A stretch of DNA of 64,000 nucleotides, taken from positions 186,001 to 250,000 of the forward strand of contig CAAGCF010000036.1 of assembly GCA_900768265.1 (NCBI GenBank). The letters run 5' to 3'. The notes beneath the pieces were generated by a model that searched no databases, was not told where the DNA came from, and worked only from the letters and a program-made list of their open reading frames with translations. The position numbers and the translations under genes were made by a program. Below are positions 30,581 to 39,600 of this stretch, piece after piece; the stretch's first letter is position 1; each line of letters begins with the position of its first letter. The stretch comes from an uncultured Collinsella sp. Lineage in GTDB: Bacteria; Actinomycetota; Coriobacteriia; Coriobacteriales; Coriobacteriaceae.

Positions 30581-32908
30581 TTAGGCGGAAACCGCGGCGG
30601 AAGCGGTGTTGGTCTCGTCCTCGTCGGTCCAAGCATGCTTGGGCATGGGGCGGAAAATCTGGAAGAGCATCGCAACGAGCAGCACGATGGCCACAACCGT
30701 CCAGACACCAAACTGTCCCAGCACAAACAGGTTGTAGAACTGGTTGATGAACAGGCCGATGACCCAAGCGAAGGCGCACTCGTAACCGATGGCGATCGCG
30801 GTCCACTTACCGGAGTCCATCTGGTTGCGGATGGTACCCATGGCGGCAAAGCACGGAGCGCACAGCAGGTTGAAGGCGCCAAAGGCAACGCAAGCGCCCA
30901 TGGTCGGGAACATGCCGGCAAACGCGGTCCACAGGCTCGGGTCGGTCTCGGCGGCGTCGGCAACGGACAGCAGCGAGCCGGCGGTGGCGACGACGTTCTC
31001 CTTGGCGACGAGGCCCGAGACGGTCAGCGCCGTGGCCTGCCAGGTGCTAAAGCCGAGCGGGGCGAAGATCCAAGCGACCAGGTTGCCGAGCATGGCGAGC
31101 ACGGAGTAATCCATGAACTCCTCGGGGATGCCCTCCATCGCAGGCAGGAAGCCAAAGGAACCGTTATAGCTACCAAAGTTGGAGAGGAACCAAACGACGA
31201 CGGTGGACGCGAAGATGACCGTGCCGGCCTTCTTGATAAAGGCCCAGCAACGCTCCCAAACGTGCAGCGCCCAAGAGCGGATCGCCGGGAAGTGGTAGGC
31301 CGGGAGCTCCATGACGAACGGCGTCGGGCGGCCGGCAAAGAGCTTGGTTTTCTTGAGCATGAGGCCCGAAGCAATGACGGCAAAGACGCCCAGGAAGTAG
31401 AAGAGCGGGCTGATCCACGCGGCGGTGGTAGAGGAATCACCGATGATGGAGCCCATGAGCAGGGCAATGATCGGCAGCTTGGCGCCGCAGGGAATGAACG
31501 TGGTGGTCATGACCGTCATGCGGCGGTCCTTCTCGTTCTCGATGGTCTTGGTGGCCATGACGCCGGGGACGCCGCAGCCCGAGGACACGAGCATGGGAAT
31601 GAAGGACTTACCGGACAGGCCAAAGCGGCGAAACACGCGGTCCATGATGAAGGCGACGCGGGCCATGTAGCCGCAGTCCTCCAGGAAAGACAGCATGATA
31701 AAGAGCAGGAACATCTGGGGCACAAAGCCAAAGATGGCGCCCAGGCCGCCGACGATGCCGTCACAGACGAGCGAATCGACCAGGCCACCGTCCTCGGTGC
31801 CGCCCGCCACAAGGGCGTCGTGCACCACGGTGGTGATACCCGGGACATAGGGGCCGTACTGTGCCGGATCGACCGAGTCGGCGTCGTCGCCCGCAGCCTC
31901 GACAGCCTCGTCGTAGGCGTCGCGGCCCTGGCCGAGCACATACCAACCGTCGGTGCCGAAGAGCTGGTCGTTGGTGAAGTCGGTCACCGTGCCACCCAGG
32001 GTGGAAACGGCAATGTAGTAGACGCAGAACATAATCACGACGAAGATCGGCAGGCCCAGGATACGGTTGGTAACCAAGCGGTCGATCTTCTCGGAGGTGC
32101 TCATCTTGGCCGGAGCCTTGGTGAGGCACTCGTCGATGATGTGGGCGATCACGCCATAGCGCTCGCCGGTGATGATGGACTCGGCATCGTCGTCGCAATC
32201 CTGCTCGCACTGGGCGACCAGCTGCTCAACGCGATCGGCCTTCTCCTTGGTAAGGTTGATGAGCTTGCAGGCGTCCGCATCGCGCTCAAACAGCTTGACG
32301 GCGTAGTAGCGACGCTTGTTGGCGGGAACGCTCGCCGGCAGGTTATTCTCGATGTGGGTCAGAACGTCCTCGATAGAAGAATCGAACTTGTGCTCCGGCA
32401 CCTGGCCCTTGGAAGCAGCGGACTTCTTGACCTGCTCGAACAGCTCGTTGATACCCTTGTTCTTAAGGGCCGAGATCATCATGACCGGGCAGCCAAGCTT
32501 CTTGGAAAGCTTGTCCGTGTTGATCTTATCGCCGTTCTTCTCGACCAAGTCGGCCATGTTGAGAGCGACGACCACGGGCAGGCCGGTCTCGATGACCTGA
32601 AGTGCCAGGTACAGGTTGCGCTCAAGGTTGGTCGCGTCGACAACCTGGACGACCACATCGGGCTCGCCACTCATGAGGTAATCGCGCGAGCACTGCTCCT
32701 CGGGGCTGTAGGGGGAAAGCGAGTAGATGCCGGGGAGGTCCGTAATCGTGACGTTCTTGTCACTCAGGAGCTTGGCTTCCTTTTTCTCAACCGTGACGCC
32801 GGGCCAGTTGCCAACGTAGCCGTTGGCGCCGGTGATCAGGTTGAAAAGCGTGGTCTTGCCGCAGTTGGGGTTACCCGCCAGCGCGACATGGATCTGAGAA
32901 TCCGCCAT
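30581..32908 (-). CDS. feoB: Ferrous iron transporter B
   Basis: A 775-residue Fe2+ permease. The N-terminal G domain has GNPNCGKTT (G1), the DLPG of G3 and NMAD of G4. A helical GDI-like spacer follows, then a C-terminal membrane domain with two Gate motifs around SSGCGVPGVMATKTIEN and ATAGSLLSV. The ATG at 32908 follows AAGGA. It is preceded by two feoA genes and followed by a Cys-rich accessory gene, a complete anaerobic ferrous-iron uptake unit. Confidence 0.95.
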   Translation of the reverse strand: MADSQIHVALAGNPNCGKTTLFNLITGANGYVGNWPGVTVEKKEAKLLSDKNVTITDLPGIYSLSPYSPEEQCSRDYLMSGEPDVVVQVVDATNLERNLYLALQVIETGLPVVVALNMADLVEKNGDKINTDKLSKKLGCPVMMISALKNKGINELFEQVKKSAASKGQVPEHKFDSSIEDVLTHIENNLPASVPANKRRYYAVKLFERDADACKLINLTKEKADRVEQLVAQCEQDCDDDAESIITGERYGVIAHIIDECLTKAPAKMSTSEKIDRLVTNRILGLPIFVVIMFCVYYIAVSTLGGTVTDFTNDQLFGTDGWYVLGQGRDAYDEAVEAAGDDADSVDPAQYGPYVPGITTVVHDALVAGGTEDGGLVDSLVCDGIVGGLGAIFGFVPQMFLLFIMLSFLEDCGYMARVAFIMDRVFRRFGLSGKSFIPMLVSSGCGVPGVMATKTIENEKDRRMTVMTTTFIPCGAKLPIIALLMGSIIGDSSTTAAWISPLFYFLGVFAVIASGLMLKKTKLFAGRPTPFVMELPAYHFPAIRSWALHVWERCWAFIKKAGTVIFASTVVVWFLSNFGSYNGSFGFLPAMEGIPEEFMDYSVLAMLGNLVAWIFAPLGFSTWQATALTVSGLVAKENVVATAGSLLSVADAAETDPSLWTAFAGMFPTMGACVAFGAFNLLCAPCFAAMGTIRNQMDSGKWTAIAIGYECAFAWVIGLFINQFYNLFVLGQFGVWTVVAIVLLVAMLFQIFRPMPKHAWTDEDETNTASAAVSA

Positions 32909-33031
32909 TCAATCCTTCTTCCTTGTGTGCCCGCGCTGCTTTCTCCGCACGGGCTGGACGATGTGCTTCAACGTTGCATCATTGAGTTAGAAAAACCTAA
33001 CTTTATCTGCAGAAATATGTGCCGCCGGCCC

Positions 33032-33253
33032 TTACTGGACCTCGACGACGGCAGCCTCCTCCTTGCGGATGGAAAGCTCGTAGCCGCGCACGTTGATCTC
33101 GACCGGATCTCCGAGCGGTGCAACCTTAACGACCTTGAACGAAGTGCCCTTGATGAGGCCCAGGTCCATAAGGTGACGGCGAAGCGCGCCCTCGCCGTGA
33201 AGCTTGACGATGGTAGAGCTCTCGCCCACCTTAACGTCACCCAACGTCTTCAT
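33032..33253 (-). CDS. feoA: FeoA-like protein (proximal)
   Basis: A 73-residue SH3-like FeoA domain protein (GEGALRRHLMDLGLIKGTSF, then APLGDPVEINVRGYELSIRK). It supports FeoB, probably by binding its G domain. The ATG follows AAAGGGGG. It lies 123 bp upstream of feoB and 39 bp downstream of a second feoA-like gene. Confidence 0.88.
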   Translation of the reverse strand: MKTLGDVKVGESSTIVKLHGEGALRRHLMDLGLIKGTSFKVVKVAPLGDPVEINVRGYELSIRKEEAAVVEVQ

Positions 33254-33292
33254 ATTCTTTTCCCCCTTTCAGCTTTTATGAAATGCTGCGAA

Positions 33293-33535
33293 CTAACCGA
33301 CGGTCATGATGTGCATGGCGACCTTGGTATCGATACCAAAGCGTGCGCCCAGCACGGTGACGATGATATTGGCGCCACTCGAGCTCACCACGTGAACCTC
33401 GCTGCCCTCGACAAAGCCGAGGTCCTTGAGGTGGTGCTTCATGTCCTCATTGCCCTTTACACGAGACACATGCACGGTTTCGCCCGCTTTTACCATCGAA
33501 AGCGGCATGGCCGGCATCTGCGGTCCGCAAGACAT
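33293..33535 (-). CDS. FeoA-like protein (distal)
   Basis: An 80-residue FeoA-domain protein with an N-terminal extension of about twelve residues (MSCGPQMPAMPL). KGNEDMKHHLKDLGFVEGSE and the final GARFGIDTKVAMHIMTV match FeoA. It is distinct from the second copy; tandem feoA genes are common in anaerobes. The ATG at 33535 follows AGGAGC. It is the first gene of the operon, directly behind a long inverted repeat. Confidence 0.85.
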   Translation of the reverse strand: MSCGPQMPAMPLSMVKAGETVHVSRVKGNEDMKHHLKDLGFVEGSEVHVVSSSGANIIVTVLGARFGIDTKVAMHIMTVG

Positions 33536-33576
33536 GAGTTGCTCCTAACGTCAGTTCGTCCTCAACATCGACGCGT

Positions 33577-33632
33577 AAAAAGTTAACCACGTCTATGTTC
33601 GCTATAGTAAACTAGCACGTGGTTAACTTTTT
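33577..33632. promoter_or_regulatory. Long inverted repeat around the feo promoter
   Basis: AAAAAGTTAACCACGT (33577-33592) and ACGTGGTTAACTTTTT (33617-33632) are perfect 16-bp arms with a 24-bp spacer containing a TACTAT-like -10 on the minus strand. Two mirror-image GTTAACC half-sites suggest binding by an iron-responsive (DtxR-like) repressor. The protein is not in this window. Confidence 0.55.
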
Positions 33633-33677
33633 GGAAAGGGTCCCCATTCAGATTTCGAAAAAGTTTCCTATACGAAA

Positions 33678-33716
33678 CAAAAAGGCGCGGCAAAGGACCA
33701 TCCTTTACCGCGCCCT
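33678..33716 (-). terminator. Terminator after the HPr gene
   Basis: GGCGCGGTAAAGGA pairs with TCCTTTGCCGCGCC, followed by TTTTTG on the minus strand. Confidence 0.8.
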
Positions 33717-33723
33717 ATCATGC

Positions 33724-33972
33724 TTAGAGCGAGAGATTTCTGATCGATGTGACACAGGAGGCCTCATCCACGCCCGAAACGCGGAACACGATGTCCTCGC
33801 CACATTCGCCACAGAGTGCCATGAGCCCTATAACGTCGCGGCCGTCAGTATGGCGGTCGCCGATGCTGACCGACACGTCGCTACGATGCTTGGCAATGAT
33901 GTCATAGAGCAACGCAACCGGGCGGGCATGTAGTCCCAACGGATCTTTAATCGTCTTTGTAAACTCGACCAT
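33724..33972 (-). CDS. HPr-family phosphocarrier protein with Asp46
   Basis: An 82-residue HPr-like protein. DPLGLHARPVALL places the phosphorylatable histidine at position 15. The regulatory Ser46 block, normally K-S-I-M-G-L-M, reads R-D-V-I-G-L-M, with aspartate exactly at 46. HPr carries phosphate from enzyme I to sugar permeases; an aspartate at 46 cannot be phosphorylated by HPr kinase and might mimic the phosphorylated state. The ATG at 33972 follows GGGAGGGG. No other PTS gene is nearby. Confidence 0.85.
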   Translation of the reverse strand: MVEFTKTIKDPLGLHARPVALLYDIIAKHRSDVSVSIGDRHTDGRDVIGLMALCGECGEDIVFRVSGVDEASCVTSIRNLSL

Positions 33973-34074
33973 GTCCCCTCCCACGACATCGCACATTCGG
34001 CCGGCAAACCCAGCCACGTGGTAGTTATTGTAGCGTTAGATGCTTGTCGAGAGCTTCTCTGAACACCTCGTGGG

Positions 34075-34284
34075 CAAAAAGTGGCAAATATGAGTACTGT
34101 CACCAATTTAGTAGCAGCAAAATCGAGAGCAAATTGCCTACTTTGAGCGATTCGGAGAGGTTGAAAGCCGTCAAACGCCCTTTAAAGGGGGTTAGATAAA
34201 TTGATTTTGAGCCCATTTTTGCTCAGAACAGGCCGAAAAATATGACACCTCTTTTGCAGCAGTACTCATATTTGGCATTTTTTG
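34075..34284. repeat. 210-bp MITE-like element
   Basis: Terminal inverted repeats of 25 bp (34075-34099 and 34260-34284) match at 23 of 25 positions, with shared AAATATGAGTACTG ends. The interior is AT-rich against its surroundings and has no gene. No target duplication is clear. Its termini resemble small non-autonomous transposable elements. Confidence 0.55.
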
Positions 34285-34316
34285 AACACGGGGGCCAAAA
34301 CCATGCCCCAAAACAC

Positions 34317-34350
34317 AAAAGGAGGGGCCTCGTAAGGCCCCTCCTTAGGA
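34317..34350 (-). terminator. Terminator after the permease gene
   Basis: AAGGAGGGGCCT pairs with AGGCCCCTCCTT around TACG, followed by TTG on the minus strand. Confidence 0.75.
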
Positions 34351-34393
34351 AAGGGAATCGATTTATTCCACAGCCGTAGATTAATCCTAGCCG

Positions 34394-35857
34394 CTACTCC
34401 ATCATGTCGAGGACGGAGGGGCGAAGCTCGTTCTCGGCGGCCTCGGGATCGGTCTCGCGCAGGCGGTTAATGTAGCGGTTGTACCACATCACGGCAAGGC
34501 CCAGGAAGACAACCACGCCGCCAACGTTGTAGACCAGCGTCAGCCACAGCGGCTGATCGAGCGGAATGGTGCCGCAGATAAGCACGAAGCAGAAGACCAC
34601 AAGCAGGAATGCGGCAACGACCAGGCCAAAGCTGCGCGAGCCCATGCGGAAGCCACGGGGAGCTGCGTCAAAGTTCTTGCGCAGCATAAAGTAGGCAAGC
34701 AAAATCAGCAGCGGTGGGAGCAGAGCGGTGGCAGCAGTCATGTTGGTGACGATCATGAGCAGGTCGTCGAGGTTACCGGAGCCCAGGGCCGGAATGATCA
34801 GGATGGGGACGACGATGGCGAACTGCAGCCAAGCGGCGCGGGCGGGAATGCCATGCTCGTTGAGCTCGACGATCTTGCTACCAAAAACGCCCTTGGGGAT
34901 CTCGGTGAAGAAGACCTTGATGGGAGCGGAGGTCCACATCATGAGGGAGCCCAGCGTAGCGGCGAGAAGGATCAGGCCGATGACGCGCGTAGACACTTCC
35001 ATGGGAATGCCAAAGTGGGCAAAGACAGCGCCGAACACGTCGAAGATGCCGGTGGAGATGGCAACGCCGCCCTCGGGGATGAACAGGTTAACCAGCAGCG
35101 AAGCGCCTGCATACAGAAGGCCGATGGTCAGGCCGGCGATAACGACGGTGCGCACGAAGGCCTTGACGCCACCCTTAAGGTCGTTAAGGAACACGCCGAC
35201 AGACTCAGCGCCGCCAACGCCCTGGATGATCCAGGCAAGCGTACCGAAGAAGCCCCACGCAGTTGCGAAGTTGCTCATGTCGGGAGCCATGTTGGCGGGA
35301 GTAGGAGCCGTAGCGAACTCAACGCCGCCAAAGGCAGCAGCCAGGGACAGCAGGATGAACACGGCGGTCAGGCCGAGAGCCGCGGTCGAACCGAAGGAGG
35401 AAATGGAGCCGATCCACTTAGCGCCCTTGGTCGAAACCCACGTGGCGATAGCAAAGACTACGATCTCGATAATGGTGATCCACAGCTGCGAAAGCTCGGC
35501 GTTGGCACCAAAGAACACGTAGCTCGCGTAGATGATGACGTTGGGCAGGACGGACGCAAAGAAGAACAGGTTAACGAACCAGTAGCTAAATGCCGTCAGG
35601 AACGCCCAGCGACCACCCATCGAGGTCTTAACCCATGCGTACACGCCAGACTCGGAGTCCTTGTTGAGGCCGACGAACTCGGCGGTAACCAAGGTATAGG
35701 GGACAAAGTACAAAAGCGTGGCGAAGAAGAACGACGGCGCAGCTGCCAAGCCGATGGCCGCGTTGTTGTTGATGATGTTCTTGATACCAAACACGGCGGC
35801 GACCGTCATGCCCAGCAGAGCGAACGAACCAATCGTTCCTCGTTTTTCAGAGCTCAT
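34394..35857 (-). CDS. APC-family amino acid permease/antiporter
   Basis: A 487-residue membrane protein with about twelve helices. The start SSEKRGTIGSFALLGMTVAAVFGIKNI, YFVPYTLVTAEFVGLN and SGVYAWVKTSMGGRWAFL loops fit the amino acid-polyamine-organocation superfamily, in the branch of glutamate:GABA antiporters and YjeM-like permeases. The substrate cannot be read from the sequence. The ATG at 35857 follows GGGAGGG. No decarboxylase gene is adjacent, so an acid-resistance antiporter role is unsupported. Confidence 0.85.
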   Translation of the reverse strand: MSSEKRGTIGSFALLGMTVAAVFGIKNIINNNAAIGLAAAPSFFFATLLYFVPYTLVTAEFVGLNKDSESGVYAWVKTSMGGRWAFLTAFSYWFVNLFFFASVLPNVIIYASYVFFGANAELSQLWITIIEIVVFAIATWVSTKGAKWIGSISSFGSTAALGLTAVFILLSLAAAFGGVEFATAPTPANMAPDMSNFATAWGFFGTLAWIIQGVGGAESVGVFLNDLKGGVKAFVRTVVIAGLTIGLLYAGASLLVNLFIPEGGVAISTGIFDVFGAVFAHFGIPMEVSTRVIGLILLAATLGSLMMWTSAPIKVFFTEIPKGVFGSKIVELNEHGIPARAAWLQFAIVVPILIIPALGSGNLDDLLMIVTNMTAATALLPPLLILLAYFMLRKNFDAAPRGFRMGSRSFGLVVAAFLLVVFCFVLICGTIPLDQPLWLTLVYNVGGVVVFLGLAVMWYNRYINRLRETDPEAAENELRPSVLDMME

Positions 35858-36010
35858 AAGCCCTCCCAATCATCTATTAAATGTCATCTAAACCCGTCCG
35901 AGCAGCAAGTGCAAACACGGACGGCGCACCTGCTAAGGGGAATGGGGAAAAGGGAGTCAACAAAGCCATCCCCCTTAACGGCGCGAAGCAAACGTCCAAA
36001 CGGACGAATA

Positions 36011-36466
36011 CTACTTGTTGGGGAAGGAATAACCTTCGACCGTCACGTGAAGCACGACGACGCGGGGATCCGTAGTGTCGGCGAGGACGCGAAACGCCTC
36101 GTCGATCTCGACGACGGCAACGCCGCCAGCGGGAATCGTCACGGTCTCCCCCGCCCCCTCAAAGCGCTCGCGATCATCGATATCGCTGTAAGCGCGCGTG
36201 CAGGTAAGATCCGCCTTGGAAGCCACCTCGACGGTCAGGTCGCCGTCGAGCGGAGCGAGCACGGCATGGTAGCGACGGTGACCGACCAGGTCGGCGGTTG
36301 CGGCCTCGCGGGCATAGACCCACCAATACACCAGCGAGTCGCCGATAGAGTACGCCACGTCGTGCTGCAGGTCGGCAACACCATCGAGCGCCTGGCCGGT
36401 GCGCATCCACTTCTTGACGGACTTCATCTGGGCGTCGAAGTCGGCGCGCGAGTTAAAGACATGCAT
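36011..36466 (-). CDS. ebgC: EbgC/YhcH-family beta-galactosidase accessory subunit
   Basis: A 151-residue cupin-like protein of the YhcH/EbgC (DUF386) family (HYAVLAPLDGDL-like HRRYHAVLAPLDGDLTVEV, PAGGVAVVEIDEAFRVL). In E. coli EbgC is the small subunit needed for full activity of the EbgA beta-galactosidase. Here it begins three bases after the ebgA-like stop, behind AAGGAGG, so the two are translationally coupled. Confidence 0.85.
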   Translation of the reverse strand: MHVFNSRADFDAQMKSVKKWMRTGQALDGVADLQHDVAYSIGDSLVYWWVYAREAATADLVGHRRYHAVLAPLDGDLTVEVASKADLTCTRAYSDIDDRERFEGAGETVTIPAGGVAVVEIDEAFRVLADTTDPRVVVLHVTVEGYSFPNK

Positions 36467-36469
36467 GAC

Positions 36470-39400
36470 TTATGCCTCCTTAATGGGTGCCAGCGCCTGA
36501 GCCAGATCGGCAGACGTCAGCGGTCGCAGGGACACCTCAAAGCCGAAGCTCTCAAAACGGGTGCGATAGGAATCGAGCACCTCGGAACCCCAAGAGTTCG
36601 AACCAAGGCCGAGCAGCTGGTCGTTGATGTTGACCGTGACCGTATCGCCCGGAACGAGGTCGAAGACATGCTTGGCGTTATCGATGGCCTCGCAGCTATA
36701 GGGCCATGCCGAGAACGAGAACGGGTTGGAAGCGGCGTCGCTCGGACGTGTCACGACCAGACCGTCACCGTGGCTAGAGCGCAGGGCAACCCAGCGGGTA
36801 CCCTCGCGGTTGGCACAGTCCTGAGGCATAACGTAGGGCGTGAACATATCGTCGACCGTGGTGCGGTAATGACCGACCGGGTTGGCGCGCAGCGAGTCCG
36901 GATAGTTCTCGCCCGGGCCGTGGCCATACCACTCGACGGCACGATCGCAACCGGGGACCTCGAAGGAGATGCCGATGCGCGGGATGATATCCGAGTAATC
37001 GCCGTAGGGCTCGCCGGAAACCTTGAGGTCGACGCGACCGCTCGGAAGCACGGTGTAGACGAGCTCGACGCGCATGCCGAACGCGCGGACGGGAGGAGCG
37101 ATACGCTGGCTCACGGTAACGACGACCGCATTGCCATCCTGCTTCCAAGAAACCTTGCGGGTAGACGTCTGCATCACATCGATGAAGTTGTCCTTCCACA
37201 GTGAGTCATACTCCTGGGCATGGTTATCGACGAGCGGATGCCAAAAACCAACCTGGGGACCAGAGGCCATTACGTCGCGGCCGGATGCCTTCCACTCGCT
37301 CACGGTACCGTTGACTTTGCTGAAGGTCAGCTCGCCGTTGAGGGAGTGGATGCGGATCTCCTGCTCGGTCTCCTCAACCGTAAGCTCAGGACGAGCGGGG
37401 GGCACGATGGCCGGCGCCGGATGGTTTGCGATGGCAAACTGGCTTGCGCCCAGCTGGAACATCGGCTCGCACCAGACGTGAGCGGCCATGGTGTAGGCGC
37501 GCACGGTCAGCAGGGTCTCGCCTACCGCGGCCTCGCGAATCACCAGCGGCAGCTGGACGGACTCGCCGGGGGCAATCGCACCGGGCATGAGCGTCTTGCG
37601 GCACACAACGTCGCCGTCCACCAGGGTCTCGGCCGACAGGCAGACATCCTCGAGGGTGGTAAACCAACGCTTGTTGGTGACGGTCAGCTCGCCTGCCTCG
37701 GCGTCATAAGCCATGCGAACCGGGCAGATGACCTGGCCATACTCAGTGAGGCCCGGACTCGGCTGCTGCCAGGGGAACACCATGCCATCGATGCAGAAGT
37801 TGCTGTTGTTGGGGTAATCGCCGTTGTCGCCACCATACATATCGTAGGCAACGCCGTCCTCGGTCACAGCAGCCAAACCGTGGTCGCACCATTCCCAGAT
37901 AAACTGGCCTTGGATGCAATCCCAGCGATCGAAGACCTCCTGGTACTCGGACAGGCCTCCGGGGCCATTGCCCATGGAGTGACCGTACTCGCAGTTGATG
38001 CGCGGCTTGGGGAACGGATGCTCACCAAAGTCGTTCATCTGCGACACACGGGAGTACATGGTGGAAATGACGTCGACGGTATCGGCGTTGCGGTCCTCCT
38101 CGTAATGGACCGGGCGACCATCGAGCTCGTGAGCCTTGGCGTACATCGCGCGGATGTTGCAGCCATAGCCGCTCTCGTTGCCCATCGACCACATAATGAT
38201 GCAGGCGTGGTTGCGCTCCTGCATCACCAGGCGCTCGATGCGGTCGACGTAGGCCGGCTCCCATGCCGGGTCGTCGGTGACCAGGGCAATATTGCCGATA
38301 TTCTCGAAGCCGTGGCTCTCCATATCGGTCTCGGCGACCAGCATGATGCCATACTCGTCGCACAGCTCGTAAAAGCGCGGGTCGTTGGCGTAATGGGACG
38401 TGCGCACCGCGTTGATGTTGTGCTGCTTCATGAGCTCCAGGTCGCGGCGCATGCGATCGAGGCCCACGGCGCGGCCCTTGTGATCGTCGTGATCGTGGCG
38501 GTTGACGCCATGCATCTTAAAGTAGGTGCCGTTGAGGTAGATATGATTGCCCTCAACCGTCACCTCGGCAAGGCCCTGGCGATGCGGGACGTACTCGCTG
38601 ACCTGGTCACCGTCGTAGACCTCAAACGTAAGGTCATAGAGGAAGGGGTCCTCGGGATTCCAGAAGTGGGCATCGGCAACGCTGCACTCGGCATGGCCGT
38701 CGACGCACTCGCCCGTAGCCACCACGTTCTCGCCATCGCTGAGCGTAAACACAACGCGGGAAGCGCCCTCGGCAACCGTATCGAGCGTGATCAAAGCGGT
38801 ATCGCCCTCGCGGTGCGTGCGGAACCTAAAGTCGACCAGGTGCGCGGCGGGACGCTGCATAAGGTACACATCGCGGAAGATGCCCGAGGCCCACCACATA
38901 TCCTGATCCTCGATATAGCTGCCATCGCTGTACTGCAAGACCTTGACCGCAAACAGGTTATCGCCCTCGACGAGCGCGTCGGTCACGTCGAACTCGGCAG
39001 ACAGGCGCGAGCCCTTGGTCATGCCGATAAACTTGCCGTTGACGTACAGCTCGCCATAGCTCTCAATGCCGTCAAAGCGAATGATCTCGCGAGCGCCGGC
39101 AGGCACGGCGGGAAGATTGACGATGCGCTGGTACACGCCCGTGGGATCGTCAGAGGGAACGAACGGCTGATCCACCGGGAACGGGAAACCCTCGTCGGTG
39201 TAGGCAAGGTTGCCATAGCCGTCTACCTGCCACAGGTGCGGAACTTCCACGTGATCCCACTCGGGCTCGTACGTGGAGAGCTCCTCGTTGGAGACGGCAG
39301 CGGGGCCCTCAAAGAGGCGGAACTGCCACGAGCCGGACAGCTGGACAAACCCGCGCGACAGCTCGCGGCTGTACGTTGCAGCGAGATCGGCGGTCTCGTA

Positions 39401-39478
39401 ACCCATAAAGTACGCATGGGGTGCCAGGCGGTTCCTGTGGGTGAGCGCTTGGTTTTCCCAATCGTTAATGGCGTCCAT
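36470..39478 (-). CDS. ebgA: GH2 beta-galactosidase, EbgA-like large subunit
   Basis: A 1002-residue GH2 enzyme. An N-terminal jelly-roll (LSGSWQFRLFEGP), Ig-like domains, and the TIM barrel with GVNRHDHDDHKGRAVG are present. The acid/base glutamate lies in WSMGNESGYG and the nucleophile in FIWEWCDHG; the C-terminal beta-sandwich includes WYGHGPGENYPD. It hydrolyses lactose or galactosides in the cytoplasm. The ATG at 39478 follows AGGAG. EbgC follows at once, and the divergent LacI gene with three CAACCGGTTG sites controls the pair. Confidence 0.93.
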   Translation of the reverse strand: MDAINDWENQALTHRNRLAPHAYFMGYETADLAATYSRELSRGFVQLSGSWQFRLFEGPAAVSNEELSTYEPEWDHVEVPHLWQVDGYGNLAYTDEGFPFPVDQPFVPSDDPTGVYQRIVNLPAVPAGAREIIRFDGIESYGELYVNGKFIGMTKGSRLSAEFDVTDALVEGDNLFAVKVLQYSDGSYIEDQDMWWASGIFRDVYLMQRPAAHLVDFRFRTHREGDTALITLDTVAEGASRVVFTLSDGENVVATGECVDGHAECSVADAHFWNPEDPFLYDLTFEVYDGDQVSEYVPHRQGLAEVTVEGNHIYLNGTYFKMHGVNRHDHDDHKGRAVGLDRMRRDLELMKQHNINAVRTSHYANDPRFYELCDEYGIMLVAETDMESHGFENIGNIALVTDDPAWEPAYVDRIERLVMQERNHACIIMWSMGNESGYGCNIRAMYAKAHELDGRPVHYEEDRNADTVDVISTMYSRVSQMNDFGEHPFPKPRINCEYGHSMGNGPGGLSEYQEVFDRWDCIQGQFIWEWCDHGLAAVTEDGVAYDMYGGDNGDYPNNSNFCIDGMVFPWQQPSPGLTEYGQVICPVRMAYDAEAGELTVTNKRWFTTLEDVCLSAETLVDGDVVCRKTLMPGAIAPGESVQLPLVIREAAVGETLLTVRAYTMAAHVWCEPMFQLGASQFAIANHPAPAIVPPARPELTVEETEQEIRIHSLNGELTFSKVNGTVSEWKASGRDVMASGPQVGFWHPLVDNHAQEYDSLWKDNFIDVMQTSTRKVSWKQDGNAVVVTVSQRIAPPVRAFGMRVELVYTVLPSGRVDLKVSGEPYGDYSDIIPRIGISFEVPGCDRAVEWYGHGPGENYPDSLRANPVGHYRTTVDDMFTPYVMPQDCANREGTRWVALRSSHGDGLVVTRPSDAASNPFSFSAWPYSCEAIDNAKHVFDLVPGDTVTVNINDQLLGLGSNSWGSEVLDSYRTRFESFGFEVSLRPLTSADLAQALAPIKEA

Positions 39479-39513
39479 GGTGATGCTCCTTCGTCATCGT
39501 AGTGATTCTTGTG

Positions 39514-39523
39514 CAACCGGTTG
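39514..39523. promoter_or_regulatory. CAACCGGTTG operator, site 1
   Basis: In TTGTGCAACCGGTTGTCCTT, 36 bp before the ebgA start and directly after a TAAGAT-like -10 on the minus strand. Confidence 0.7.
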
Positions 39524-39555
39524 TCCTTATCTTACGGGCGATGCAAAAAACTGTG

Positions 39556-39565
39556 CAACCGGTTG
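39556..39565. promoter_or_regulatory. CAACCGGTTG operator, site 2
   Basis: Centre 42 bp from site 1, same flanks (TGTGCAACC, GGTTGTCC). Confidence 0.7.
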
Positions 39566-39570
39566 TCCGC

Positions 39571-39598
39571 TGAACGGTCGATTTGGCCGGGTTAACGG
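39571..39598 (-). promoter_or_regulatory. Shared 28-bp upstream element, copy 3
   Basis: Begins TGAACGGTCGATTTGG and ends GGTTAACGG. Lies between operators 2 and 3 of the galactosidase operon. Confidence 0.5.
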
Positions 39599-39600
39599 TG

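Noticed and set aside
30512..33586. Very long plus-strand open frame (over 1000 codons) across the feo genes
   Set aside because: It is antisense to feoB and feoA, rich in Gly, His, Asp and Arg as expected from the reverse frame of high-GC codons, and has no domain or ribosome binding site.
28731..34284. Treating the 193-bp and 210-bp elements as one family
   Set aside because: Their 25-bp termini share only short pieces (GAGTA-T) and the interiors do not match by eye.
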